Shown one piece after another: positions 18,322-29,122 of a stretch of 64,000 nt of DNA (within the stretch, counting starts at the first letter, position 1; each line of letters begins with the position of its first letter). The translations under genes were made by a program, and so were the position numbers. The stretch covers positions 86,705 to 150,704 of the forward strand of contig NZ_QHLQ01000010.1 in assembly GCF_011813015.1 (NCBI RefSeq). Reading direction: 5' to 3'. Source of the DNA: Parasedimentitalea denitrificans. Its GTDB lineage: Bacteria; Pseudomonadota; Alphaproteobacteria; Rhodobacterales; Rhodobacteraceae. Below the pieces are notes generated by a model, which was given only the letters and a program-made list of their open reading frames with translations, made no database searches and was not told the DNA's origin.

Positions 18322-21300
18322 TTAATTTTTCAATGACTGACTAATCGCCTCTAAGAGGTCTGCCCGTAGGACTGGTTTCATTAATTGCGAGTCTTTTTTT
18401 TGTAGTTTGTTACCCTCATCAGTTGTGCCTTCGATATTTCCAGACATGAAGATCACAGGCGTATCCGGTGCAATGTCGCGAACTGCTTTGCTGAGTTCCC
18501 TCCCCTGCAAGTTCCCCGGCATCTTAATGTCTGTCAGAAGCAAATCAAACGTCGGATTCGCCTTAAACAGTTCCAACGCCTCATCTCCACTCGATGCATC
18601 AGTTACCGAGTAGCCCGCTTTTTTGAGCGTCACGACCAATACAGAGCGTAAATTCACCTCATCTTCGGCAACTAGAATACTCTGTTCATTGCTCGAAGGA
18701 AGCTCTACCTCGGGCTGAGTTACCACGGTTCCATCCTCTTCCTCATCTTCTGCCTTGAAAAATAGCTTTACGGTTGTACCCGCCCCCAGTTCGGAGGTGA
18801 CCCTAACCGTTCCCCCGGACTGGCGCATAAATCCCATTGTCATTGGCAACCCAAGCCCGGACCCGGTGTCGACCGGCTTGGTAGTAATAAACGGTTCAAA
18901 GATTTGGGAGAGCGTCTTTTCCGACATGCCAGTTCCAGTGTCAGTGACTGATATAACGACATAACGCCCCGGTTCAATTTCATCCTCTCGGGCATCTATA
19001 CAGCTCTTAGCGACCTCGGCATTTTCAGTTTCTATCGTCAACACCCCACCATCCGGCATCGCGTCGCGGGCATTCAGGATAAGGTTCAACAGGGCGGTTT
19101 CTGTGGAGCTGATATCAGCCTTGGTCAGCCACAACCCCGTCAAAAGAGAGGTTTCAACTTCGATACCTAATGGAAGCGCCCGCCCTGCCCATTTTCGTGT
19201 TTCGAGAACCATCTTGTTTAGGTCGACCACCTGAGGTTCTAACCTCGCCCGGCGCGCATACGCCAGCATGGCGCCTGTCAGTTCCGCCCCACGCCGGGCT
19301 GCGCCTATGCCGACGTCGACCAAATCCAGATGTTCCTCTTCCGAAAGGTCATCGCGCAATAACTCCAGGCTGCCCATAATGGCCGCCAGGATATTGTTAA
19401 AATCATGGGCTACACCGCCCGTCATCTTACCGACGCTTTCAAGTTTCTGAGCATGCAAAGCGATACTTCGCTCTTTTTCGAGCTGCTGTTGCACCTCCAC
19501 TTCCGAGGTGACATCCATGAGAATTCCGTCGGTAAGAAGGCTCCCGTCCTCTTGATGATAAGCACGGGTATTGGTCTCTAGCCATTTGATTTCGCCTGAG
19601 CGCGCAACAATCTTGAAACGATGCGTGTAGGGTTTATGTTCGTCAGCCGCCCTGGCAGCCAGTTCTGCTAATTCACGCACATCTTCGGGAGCAATGGTAG
19701 ACTCCAGAACTTTGGCGTCTGCGTAAATTTCTTCCTCCGTGAATCCCCAGATATCTTTGCACTGCGGACTGACATATGTGATTTCCACGTTCTTAAAGTC
19801 TGCGACCCTTCGGCTAATCACCATACCCGGCAGGTTTGATATGATGCGTTGGAACCGGGCCTCGGATTGGTCACGTTGCTCTTCGGCCAAATGAAGTTTG
19901 GAAGCGTCGCGGACCATCAAAACAGATTCATCACATCCGAAAATTGGACAAAGTCGGTATTCGCGAAAATGGCGAACGCCGTCGAGATCCAACTGGTTCG
20001 TCCAAGTCACTGGGCCCTTTTCCTTTTGGAACCTGCTGAACTCTTTTTTGAACTTTTTGCCCATAGCAGGCGGCAAAACGTCTGCGAACAAATTGCCGTA
20101 CTGGTTGACTTGGTTCTTGAACCAACTTCTTTCCAGCTGAAGTCGATAGTCCAGAATTCTGCCATCTTTATCAAAATGAAAGTAATTGTCTGATGTCGCG
20201 TCCAACAGTGCTTCCAAGTGATTTCGTTGGTGTTCAGTGGCGCCTTCCCAAACCGGATGCGAACCGTTCTTTGCTGAAACGCTGCTACTGTCCTGATCAA
20301 CGTCGTCAGGACCCAACGCCCCGCCCTCTTCTGTCCTGAGATCCCGTGGCTGTACATCTTGGCGCAACAGCCTGATAGGCCCAAGAACACCCCGTTCCAA
20401 CAAACGCATTGCAGCTATCCAGCAAACAACCAGAACACCTCCAAAAATGGCGAGATGAAGTGCGGTCTGTTTCGTAGCAGCTAACAAACCTGCATCAACC
20501 GGCACCCCCAGGCTCATCCACACATGCTCCTGATCCGGGCGATTGATCAGAGCTTGGTGGACGAAGAACCTCGTCTGACCATCCGGCAGAGCAACAACTT
20601 CGCCAACACTGGTATTGCTCACGTCACCGGAAGGTCCAATTTCGGAGATCCAAGGGCCTGGTAACTCAGAGGACCGCGGGAATGACGCTGCGATTTGCCC
20701 AGCCTGGTCAATGATCACGGCCACAGCGTTCTCTGGCAAGCCCCCGTCAGACAGTGCTTTGTGCCACCAGTCCCAAGAAACGACCGCAACCACTGCTGCG
20801 GTAGGCTTTGCACTGTCCGGATAAGGTTTGACGGGGAAGGCAAAACCAATACCGTTGCCATCAGCGGCCTCGTCAAGCACCATACCCCCGACACTAAAAG
20901 CATTTTCATCCAACGCACGCTGGAGAAAGCCGGGATCGGAGATGTATCTTGCGCTCTTCAATGGCCTGGAATTACACAACAAACTACCGTCACCAGATGA
21001 CAGTGCAATGTCGCTATATTGCGGGCTTAGCGCCAATACATGCGCTAGGAATGCCCTGCACGATGGGGCAGATGGCGACAAGACTGCGGGCATTTGCGAT
21101 AGTTCAGAAAGGAAAAGGCGTGTTTCTTCGGTCAACCGCGCCTGTCGTTGGACAATCTTCTCGGCAATCCTTTTTGCCTCGTCTTGATAGGCATCGATTG
21201 CGTTCCTTCGATCTTGAACACCCATCAATACTATGATGCCCATCGCAGGCACGGCGACCAGTGACAAAAGAAACCGCAGCTGGTTCTTTATTGTTCTGAT

Positions 21301-21360
21301 TTGTCCGATAGGATCGGCGTGCCTGATTGCATCTGCCTTACGATTGGCACTCTCGGTCAT
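18322..21360 (-). CDS. Hybrid sensor histidine kinase with periplasmic sensor, PAS and receiver domains
   Basis: 1012 residues from the ATG at 21360; a start 90 nt further upstream is possible but adds no domain. Order: a membrane segment at ~37-55; a periplasmic sensor to ~300 (resembles Cache, with LFLSELSQMPAVLSPSAP); a second membrane segment ~305-325; PAS-like regions ~390-640 (ITYVSPQCKDIWGFTEEEI is a clear PAS); a HisKA box with the phosphorylated His in GGVAHDFNNILAAI (~650); an HATPase with GTGMSEKTLSQIFEPF and GSGLGLPM (~815-835); and a C-terminal receiver with the phospho-Asp in LLLTDIKMPG (~942). Inner-membrane phosphorelay protein. No adjacent response regulator, so the output partner is elsewhere. 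Confidence 0.93.
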   Translation of the reverse strand: MTESANRKADAIRHADPIGQIRTIKNQLRFLLSLVAVPAMGIIVLMGVQDRRNAIDAYQDEAKRIAEKIVQRQARLTEETRLFLSELSQMPAVLSPSAPSCRAFLAHVLALSPQYSDIALSSGDGSLLCNSRPLKSARYISDPGFLQRALDENAFSVGGMVLDEAADGNGIGFAFPVKPYPDSAKPTAAVVAVVSWDWWHKALSDGGLPENAVAVIIDQAGQIAASFPRSSELPGPWISEIGPSGDVSNTSVGEVVALPDGQTRFFVHQALINRPDQEHVWMSLGVPVDAGLLAATKQTALHLAIFGGVLVVCWIAAMRLLERGVLGPIRLLRQDVQPRDLRTEEGGALGPDDVDQDSSSVSAKNGSHPVWEGATEHQRNHLEALLDATSDNYFHFDKDGRILDYRLQLERSWFKNQVNQYGNLFADVLPPAMGKKFKKEFSRFQKEKGPVTWTNQLDLDGVRHFREYRLCPIFGCDESVLMVRDASKLHLAEEQRDQSEARFQRIISNLPGMVISRRVADFKNVEITYVSPQCKDIWGFTEEEIYADAKVLESTIAPEDVRELAELAARAADEHKPYTHRFKIVARSGEIKWLETNTRAYHQEDGSLLTDGILMDVTSEVEVQQQLEKERSIALHAQKLESVGKMTGGVAHDFNNILAAIMGSLELLRDDLSEEEHLDLVDVGIGAARRGAELTGAMLAYARRARLEPQVVDLNKMVLETRKWAGRALPLGIEVETSLLTGLWLTKADISSTETALLNLILNARDAMPDGGVLTIETENAEVAKSCIDAREDEIEPGRYVVISVTDTGTGMSEKTLSQIFEPFITTKPVDTGSGLGLPMTMGFMRQSGGTVRVTSELGAGTTVKLFFKAEDEEEDGTVVTQPEVELPSSNEQSILVAEDEVNLRSVLVVTLKKAGYSVTDASSGDEALELFKANPTFDLLLTDIKMPGNLQGRELSKAVRDIAPDTPVIFMSGNIEGTTDEGNKLQKKDSQLMKPVLRADLLEAISQSLKN

Positions 21361-21852
21361 CCCCACACCTTTGACAATTGCCAACAGGCGACCAATCGAC
21401 CTGGTTGCAAATTTGTTTCCAGACTTACATTTAGCGCTCTTCCTGCACATTTCCGCTTCTAGCGAGTGTAAATCCCAAAACTCGGTTGGATGATGAAATC
21501 ACTGGGCAGTCAAAACAAACAAGAAGACTGCGATGGCGCCATAGGCACCTTGCAAACGATGAGAAAGCTAGGTGACCTACCCTCTCCCACCGAGAGTGGG
21601 CCAAAGCATGTGAACGTATTTGGCTACGTCATTCATCCCGATTCACGTAATAGTGCCCACCCGAGCTACTGTTTCCATAATTGTATCGCCGAATATACAC
21701 CAATCCCAGCGGTTTCGCAGATCAGAAAAGACGGGTAACCGCATGACTAATAACACTTTTCAAAACTGCAACACGGCAATCTCAATATTTTCAGAAAAAG
21801 TATTTTCCCCTCTGGACCTCGCCAAAATCCATAGCTATATGATCACATATAT
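21361..21852. other. 490-bp gap between the histidine kinase and tRNA-Asn
   Basis: Short ORFs here lack ribosome sites and family-like sequence. It should carry the promoters for the kinase (minus) and the tRNA (plus). Confidence 0.4.
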
Positions 21853-21927
21853 TCCGGCGTAGCTCAGCGGTAGAGCAGTTGACTGTTAATCAATTGGTCG
21901 TAGGTTCGATCCCTACCGCCGGAGCCA
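21853..21927 (+). tRNA. tRNA-Asn (GTT), CCA encoded
   Basis: Full cloverleaf of 75 nt. The acceptor stem TCCGGCG pairs with CGCCGGA, followed by G and an encoded CCA. The D arm is GCTC-AGCGGTA-GAGC. The anticodon loop CTGTTAA carries GTT between GTTGA and TCAAT (one mismatch in this stem). The T arm is GTAGG-TTCGATC-CCTAC. tRNA-Asn 3' ends are common integration sites, and the sequence to the right contains IS debris and accessory genes. Confidence 0.96.
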
Positions 21928-21930
21928 TAA

Positions 21931-21965
21931 AAAGCCCTTAAGCCCAAGAGCTTAAGGGCTTTTTT
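21931..21965 (+). terminator. Terminator after tRNA-Asn
   Basis: A perfect 13-bp stem (21931-21943 with 21950-21962) is followed by T residues. Confidence 0.9.
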
Positions 21966-22587
21966 GGTTTTTAGATACTTCTGGAATTTTCGACTTGCCA
22001 CCGAATTTGTCACCATTTTTTTACGAGAAACATGAGATCCCAGTTCTTACCGTCACAACTCTATATATTACAAAATCCATTACCACTGCTAACATTTGAG
22101 CGTAAAATTCCAGACACCTACACGAATCCACCACCCACATCGAATGCGCTCAAAACTCCAAACAAACCTGTAGTTCCGACGATCAATAATATTGTTTAAA
22201 ACGCCATATTCAACGCTGTCGCTCCTAATCTGGACAGACCGAATGTTTCGCCTACTTTCCTTAGAACCCGTTTCCGGTGGTGGGAACGCGGCCTGCAACG
22301 ATAACAATCCACTTCGCGGCGGACCGCAGTCCTCCTGAGTTGGGCTCTTGGTTCCGAGAGAACAACGTGTCCATAACATTCGAGTAATCGACATCAGTTT
22401 TGCTGGCAGTGAATTGAGCAATCATCTCAGTGCTTTTGTCGCGCATTCGATCTTCAATATCATGCCAGACTTCCAAGATCCGCTTTTATTCTTTATTCAA
22501 TATTCATGCGCATTTGTTGGACTTCCTCATCCTGACAAACCAGCCTCCTGCGTACGTCAGCAGAGTTTGGGTTCCAAAGGCGACTTA
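21966..22587. other. 620-bp gene-poor stretch right of tRNA-Asn
   Basis: Only one minus-strand frame (about 22261-22476, 71 codons, no good start) reads like protein (WHDIEDRMRDKSTEMIAQFT); its family is not recognised, and it may be a fragment of a lost integrated element. The rest looks non-coding. Confidence 0.35.
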
Positions 22588-22842
22588 AACTAAGAGAGGG
22601 TTTAGCTCATCTGATTGGTTTGATTATGCGGCGTACTGCCTATGATGCAAGCGTCGCTCTTCGAACGTCTTCTGTTTGATCCTTTCTCGCTGCTGTAGAA
22701 TGGCTTTGTCCCGTCCGAAGTCGACATCTTAAGGTGTGACGTTGTTCAGGATCTCGTGGAATCGCTAGTGGTTGCAGTGGTCGACGAAGGCTCCGATCTG
22801 GGCTTCGAGATCATCTGGGAGCAAGTAGTTTTCTAGCAGTTT
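22588..22842 (-). mobile_element. IS3-family remnant: one terminal repeat and decayed transposase C-terminus
   Basis: The minus strand from 22842 reads LLENYLLPDDLEAQIGAFVDH, then FHEILNNVTP and DFGRDKAILQQRERIKQKT, ending near 22624. This is the C-terminal end of an IS3-family OrfB. Two stop codons interrupt it (after DHCNH and after NNVTP). The end CTAAGAGAGGGTTT at 22590 matches the IS end at 63949. The 5' part is missing, cut where the MFS pseudogene begins. Confidence 0.8.
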
Positions 22843-22844
22843 GG

Positions 22845-23510
22845 ATTATAACGCGCTTTGGCCTGCGCGCCGCTATCGTTTCAGGACTTCTTGTGAAGAC
22901 GGCAGCCTCCGGAGCTCGTGGACAGGTACAATCTGCTGCAATGTTGTTTTCTGCATCAGCTGAAATGGGATTGGGTGTTACCGTGTTCCAGACAGCTCTT
23001 CCTGCTGCAACGCGTATTTGGACGCCCACGCATGTCGCACTTGGCAGCTCAGTTTACCTCAATGATATGATGATTGGCGAATTGTCGGGGGCTGGTCTGA
23101 CTCTACCCGTTGAACCCCATTGGCAGAGAGCGATTGGCGATTTGCTTTGGTCCTTTGGTCTATCCCATTACTGCTGATTGCATTGTTAGTGGCGCTGACG
23201 CGCTCTCCTAGGGATCAATCCGCAATAGAAAGAGCCAGGCTGCCGAGTCTCCGTCACATAGCATCGTTGCCCAAATGGAATGACCTACGCGTCTGGCGTT
23301 ACGGGTTGCTCTTGGGCAGGTCAGTTGTCGCCTTCTTCGTGGTAAACGCCTATTCCGGTTTAATCCTCCAAGCGAGGGGAGAATACGATGCTGCAAAAGA
23401 GTTTCACTTAGCCTACAACACTACACCGTTGCTTGCCTCATTTGCAGTACTGAGGGTGCCGCGTTGGGTCTGTGCCCGTGCCCATTTTGGGCTGGAAACA
23501 GCTGATTGAT
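22845..23510 (+). pseudogene. Broken MFS transporter (CynX/NimT-like), 5' truncated and frameshifted
   Basis: Frame one (from ~22845) reads RFGLRAAIVSGLLVKTAASG, then SAAMLFSASAEMGLGVTVFQ and ALGSSVYLNDMMIGELSGAG. Around 23120 the reading moves to another frame (WRFALVLWSIPLLLIALLVA, VVAFFVVNAYSGLILQARGE). The last part is again out of phase after VLRVPRW. These are consecutive helices of one major-facilitator protein. The N-terminal third is missing at the border with the IS3 remnant. Non-functional. Confidence 0.8.
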
Positions 23511-23557
23511 GAGACCTGCACCAAAGGCAGTGTCTGACGTCAGACAAGTACTCAAAA

Positions 23558-24817
23558 TCAGATCAACAGAAGTGAAAGCACAGGGAAATAGCTCAGCAAG
23601 ACGAGAATGAATGCAACAACCAAGAGGAATGGCCACAACGCTTTCAGAATTTCACCGGGTGTTGTGTTACTCATCGCTGAGGCGATATAAAGCCCGATCC
23701 CAACCGGCGGCGTCAACAGGCCCAAAGCAAGGTTCAGGCAAACCACAACCCCAAACTGGTAAGGGCTGATGTCATAGGATCCCATCGCAATTGGCAACAA
23801 AATCGGGGTGATAAGAATGATTGCGGCGATGCCGTCGATTACCATACCCACCACCAACAACGCTGCATTCACGATCAGCAGGAATAGGAACGGATCGGAT
23901 GTGACCGAGGTAATCAGGCTCGCCAGTTTCTGCGGTACCTCTTCATAAATGATGACCCAACCAAACACACTGGCCGCGGCAATCATAAAGATGATCATCG
24001 ACGCGTTGGCAGCAGTGCGCGTGAACATCTCTCCCAAATGGGATGGCTTCAATTCACCATAGAACAGCCAGCCAACAAGAAAGGCGATCAAAGAGGCGAT
24101 GGCAGCGGACTCGGTTGGAGTGGCTATCCCAAACAGAATTCCACCGATGATAGAAAGTGGGATCAAAAGGGCGGGCATCGCATCAAGAAGGGCGTTAGCG
24201 GCCTGCTTGCGCGTTAGCCAAGCGCCTTTAGGGAATTGGTGCACCCAGCCAATGACTGTAATTACAAGGGCGAAGGCCGAGGCTAAAAGCAAACCAGGGA
24301 TGATCCCGGCTATGAACATTTCGCCAATGGGGATTTGCGCCAACACACCATAGATCACAAACATCATCGATGGGGGAATAACCGGAGCCAGAAGCCCACC
24401 CGCAGCTGTTGTGGCGGCCGCAAATCCTTTGTCATGGCCTTCTTCCTCCATTGCCGGCACCATCGCCCGCGACATAACCGCGATCTGCGCTGTGGCGGAG
24501 CCAATGATCGCGGCCATGAACATGTTGGCCAGTAGGTTGATATAGGCCAGACCACCGCGAAAACCGCCGACAAAAACCCGCGCAGCATTGATCAGCCGCT
24601 TTGTCATGCCACCTTCGTTCATCAACTCTCCTGTTAGCATAAACAGCGGAATTGCCAGCAGGCCGTAGTTCTCCAATCCGCCGAACATTTTTAAGGCGAT
24701 ACTGTCATAAAGAACCGTATTGCCGCTCTGCCAGATGTACCAAACAGCAGCGATGACCAGAACGATGGCCACGGGGACCGACAGGATCAATGTGGCAAGG
24801 AAAATGAATGCAGTCAT
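23558..24817 (-). CDS. dctM: TRAP transporter large permease (DctM)
   Basis: 419 residues from an ATG at 24817 that overlaps the dctQ stop by 4 nt, which fixes the start. About 12 hydrophobic helices. Family landmarks are PLFMLTGELMNEGG, GSATAQIAVMSRAMVPAMEE, GLLAPVIPPSMMFVIYG, TPTESAAIASLIAF and GLLTPPVGIGLYIASAM. It is the ion-coupled membrane subunit, working with DctQ and the periplasmic DctP. Last gene of the arm that also encodes 3-hydroxyanthranilate dioxygenase, so the cargo is plausibly an aromatic or amino-aromatic acid (inference). Confidence 0.95.
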   Translation of the reverse strand: MTAFIFLATLILSVPVAIVLVIAAVWYIWQSGNTVLYDSIALKMFGGLENYGLLAIPLFMLTGELMNEGGMTKRLINAARVFVGGFRGGLAYINLLANMFMAAIIGSATAQIAVMSRAMVPAMEEEGHDKGFAAATTAAGGLLAPVIPPSMMFVIYGVLAQIPIGEMFIAGIIPGLLLASAFALVITVIGWVHQFPKGAWLTRKQAANALLDAMPALLIPLSIIGGILFGIATPTESAAIASLIAFLVGWLFYGELKPSHLGEMFTRTAANASMIIFMIAAASVFGWVIIYEEVPQKLASLITSVTSDPFLFLLIVNAALLVVGMVIDGIAAIILITPILLPIAMGSYDISPYQFGVVVCLNLALGLLTPPVGIGLYIASAMSNTTPGEILKALWPFLLVVAFILVLLSYFPVLSLLLI

Positions 24818-25347
24818 TGGTCTGCCTCCCGAACTGGATTGGAAAACAAGTGCATCGCGGAATGAAGCACAGCTCCGAAGGCAAAAAACCACATCACCAG
24901 CCAGAACAAATATTTCGGCACACCCAGCGTCGAAGTCGGCTCTGCATAGATGAAATTGAACGTTGCGCCCTGAAACGCCACTGTATCAAATCCAGCGCGG
25001 GCAAGCTCAAGCGGTGAGAACCAGCGCCAGCAAAACCACACCACGGCAATTGCAAAGGCGAACACTATCAGATCAACCACCTTTTCGATTATGGCCTTGA
25101 CCGCAAGGGGCACGGCGTCTGTGAGCAACGTAATTGAAACCGAGGTTCGGTAGTGCATTGCCGCGGATGCGCCAAAAAACGTCATCCACACCATCGTATA
25201 AATGGCCAATTCATCGACCCAAAACAGCGCAGCGCCAAGAGAGCGGGTCGCCACGTTTAACAAGATCAAGAGGGTAATCATTAGCGCCAGAAAGGCCGAG
25301 CACCATAGCTCCATTTTCGCCCAAGATCGTGATAGCAGATAGAGCAT
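24814..25347 (-). CDS. dctQ: TRAP transporter small permease (DctQ)
   Basis: 177 residues with four hydrophobic helices (~15-32, 46-64, 86-107, 145-162). The DctQ motif region is LFWVDELAIYTMVWMTFFGA followed by a basic/polar YRTSVSITLLTD. Pairs with DctM in the inner membrane. ATGA overlap with dctM. It lies 65 nt after dctP. Confidence 0.93.
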   Translation of the reverse strand: MLYLLSRSWAKMELWCSAFLALMITLLILLNVATRSLGAALFWVDELAIYTMVWMTFFGASAAMHYRTSVSITLLTDAVPLAVKAIIEKVVDLIVFAFAIAVVWFCWRWFSPLELARAGFDTVAFQGATFNFIYAEPTSTLGVPKYLFWLVMWFFAFGAVLHSAMHLFSNPVREADQ

Positions 25348-25412
25348 ATACCCCCCTCCCCCAAGAAAAGGACGCAGGCATACCCGCGTCCCTTAGTCAT
25401 AGGTGTTATTTC

Positions 25413-26974
<1,562 letters not shown>

Positions 26975-27099
26975 GGTACCCTCCTCTTTCACTAAACCCT
27001 GAGAGATATTGGCCATAACAGCAAAGGCTATTGCAGGAAGTAGGTATCGGAAAATCTTATATCGGGAATGCATTGGAAACGTCTACGTCCAGCATCCCG

Positions 27100-27996
27100 T
27101 TACAACCGGACCAGCAATGCGGTTCCAACTAGGACAAGACCCACACAAAGGATAATCTTGGCGTTCAATTGGGCGCCATCCCCCGACAAAATGGCTGCAA
27201 GCGCAGCCGCGAAAATGACTTCAAGCGTTCCGAGAACCGCAACCACAGGAACCGAGGCAGAACTGAGAGCAAAGAACTGCAACATCTGGCCGATACTAAG
27301 TGACAGTGCCGCCACCCATTGCCATGGCCCGTTTTGTGCAAGCGACCACATTATGGAATTCCGAAATCCACTGCGAAAACATGCTCTAGCAATCAGCCAG
27401 ACCAGTCCGGCTAAGGCCCCAACAAATGTCCCGAAAGCAGGATCAGGAACACTTTCCATCCCCAAGCTGCGCAGGCAGTACGCCATCGCATAGAACGCTG
27501 CTGAACTAACGGCCCAGACATACCCCGATAGCACCCCAGAAGGCAGGCGGCCCGCAGGTCCAAAAAACAACAGCACCGCGGTTAGAACGATTGCACCGCC
27601 GGTCGTCTCTCTTACTCCTGGAACAGTGCCTAGGATCAAAAAGGCAAATGGCACTGCGAATACCGGAGTCAAACGTCTAAGGATGCTGGCACGGACGGCA
27701 CCAAGCCGTTCGGTGGAAACATAGAGGCAGATACGGCCAAAGACGATCGAGAACAGCCCGGCCAGCGCAAATATTAACAGGCCCCAGCGACCATCTGCAG
27801 TTTCGAACCGTTCCAGTCCCACATGCCCGAACTTCTGCCAGATAAAGCCACTTATTACCGCCGTCAGAATGACGGAGAGCAATAGGCCGTTGTCATGACT
27901 TTTGCCCCCCTGCCCCCGAACGATCGCAACACTCGCCGCGCCATAGAACAGCGCCGACAACAATACGAGGATTTCCCCAGGCATCAGCGTCGACAC
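27100..27996 (-). CDS. EamA/DMT family transporter
   Basis: Up to 298 residues (GTG at 27996; an ATG four codons later, at 27984, is equally plausible, and neither has a good ribosome site). Ten hydrophobic helices in two repeats: ILVLLSALFYGAASVAIVRG starts the first, YVWAVSSAAFYAMAYCLRSL the second; EVIFAAALAAILSG is the usual end of an EamA repeat. Inner-membrane exporter of small metabolites. Lies 15 nt after the DapA-like gene, hence co-transcribed; it could export a toxic or excess intermediate (inference). Confidence 0.88.
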   Translation of the reverse strand: MSTLMPGEILVLLSALFYGAASVAIVRGQGGKSHDNGLLLSVILTAVISGFIWQKFGHVGLERFETADGRWGLLIFALAGLFSIVFGRICLYVSTERLGAVRASILRRLTPVFAVPFAFLILGTVPGVRETTGGAIVLTAVLLFFGPAGRLPSGVLSGYVWAVSSAAFYAMAYCLRSLGMESVPDPAFGTFVGALAGLVWLIARACFRSGFRNSIMWSLAQNGPWQWVAALSLSIGQMLQFFALSSASVPVVAVLGTLEVIFAAALAAILSGDGAQLNAKIILCVGLVLVGTALLVRL

Positions 27997-28011
27997 CAGT
28001 CGGGCATGGCT

Positions 28012-28965
28012 CTACAGCTTCAAGCCGCATCTCTCAAACGCATGTCGAACGGTCGCTTTTTCAGCCTCTGTCAGCTCCAACATCGGATGACGAACCGCAC
28101 CACCGACTTGACCTAAGAGTTCTTGCCAGTACTTGCCATGAGCTGTGGGCTTGCCACCCGGTTTGGTACTTTTGATGGCTTCGCGAACAGGGTTCAGGCT
28201 ATCGCGCACCTTACGGGCTTCAGCGAATTTCCTTTGAAATGCCAATTGAGTATATTCGTGCATCCGCATGTCGTTTTTTGTCTGCAGCTGATAGGGCGGC
28301 GATGAGCAAAGGTAGAGCTTCCAGTCCAGCTCCTTAATGTTGTCCAGCCAATCACCCTCGGCGGATGTTGAAACGTGGATCTTGTCGCCGATCATGTGGC
28401 TCAGCCGCTTATACATCTCACGTGGCACAGAATATTTGATCGCCATGATGTTTGGCAATTCAGCGATGCGCGCACAGGTCTCAGGCTCCATCAGGTAGCC
28501 ACTGTCCGGGTGGCTCCACATGGCGATGCCGATATCCAGACGGTCACAAAGATACTTGTAGTAATTGAACAGAACTTCGTCGCGATCACTGCAAAAGCTG
28601 AGCACCGGCGCATGCACGACCACATAGTCGGCGCCGCAGTCCTGAGCGTGACGGCCCAGTTCAAGCACCGTATTCACGTTCTGATCCGAGATCGACATGA
28701 TTGTACCGGCTTTGTCGCCACACTCATCAACGGCAAGCGTCATATTGCGCTTACGTTCTTCAAGACTCATTGAGAAGAACTCACCCTGCTTACCAGCAAT
28801 GAACAGCCCCTGAATTTCCAGGTCATCAATCCAATGGCGAATGTTGCTGCGCAGGCCCGTTTCGTTAAGCGAGCCGTCCTCGGCAAACGGGTTCAGGGCT
28901 GCAGCCCAAATTCCGCGCATATTTTCACGCGCATATTCCTTGGCCTCAAATTTAGAGTATTTCAT
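28012..28965 (-). CDS. DapA/N-acetylneuraminate lyase family aldolase or hydratase
   Basis: 317 residues from the ATG at 28965, with AAGGTG upstream; a 23-residue extension is dropped. A TIM barrel of the DHDPS family: GIWAAALNPFAEDGSLNETG, then LFIAGKQGEFFSMSLEERK (in place of the GTTGE loop). The Schiff-base Lys is in IMAIKYSV (~177). A long C-terminal part ends PMLELTEAEKATVRHAFERCG. The altered GTTGE loop argues against lysine biosynthesis and for a catabolic pyruvate lyase or hydratase. First gene of the dioxygenase/TRAP arm, divergent from the aspartate-dehydrogenase-like gene. Confidence 0.88.
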   Translation of the reverse strand: MKYSKFEAKEYARENMRGIWAAALNPFAEDGSLNETGLRSNIRHWIDDLEIQGLFIAGKQGEFFSMSLEERKRNMTLAVDECGDKAGTIMSISDQNVNTVLELGRHAQDCGADYVVVHAPVLSFCSDRDEVLFNYYKYLCDRLDIGIAMWSHPDSGYLMEPETCARIAELPNIMAIKYSVPREMYKRLSHMIGDKIHVSTSAEGDWLDNIKELDWKLYLCSSPPYQLQTKNDMRMHEYTQLAFQRKFAEARKVRDSLNPVREAIKSTKPGGKPTAHGKYWQELLGQVGGAVRHPMLELTEAEKATVRHAFERCGLKL

Positions 28966-29122
28966 TGCGTGCACCTTGTGTGGATGTCGGCTGGCTTTGT
29001 CGCCTTTCTGCGCGCAAACCAAGGGATCGGCCAATTCGAAACGTCAAAAACAGATATCAAAAAAAACTATACCAAATCAATCTGAGTTAAAGCTACATAG
29101 CGCCAGCAAACTGGAGACGGCA
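28966..29122. promoter_or_regulatory. Divergent control region of module A
   Basis: 157 bp separate the start of the DapA-like gene (minus) from the aspartate-dehydrogenase-like gene (plus). The A-rich centre (29045-29075) suits two back-to-back promoters. The LysR protein encoded at 29911 is the likely regulator; no certain T-N11-A box was picked. Confidence 0.45.

Noticed and set aside
21494..21862. Plus-strand ORFs between the kinase and tRNA-Asn
   Set aside because: No ribosome sites and amino-acid use unlike proteins; one runs into the tRNA gene.
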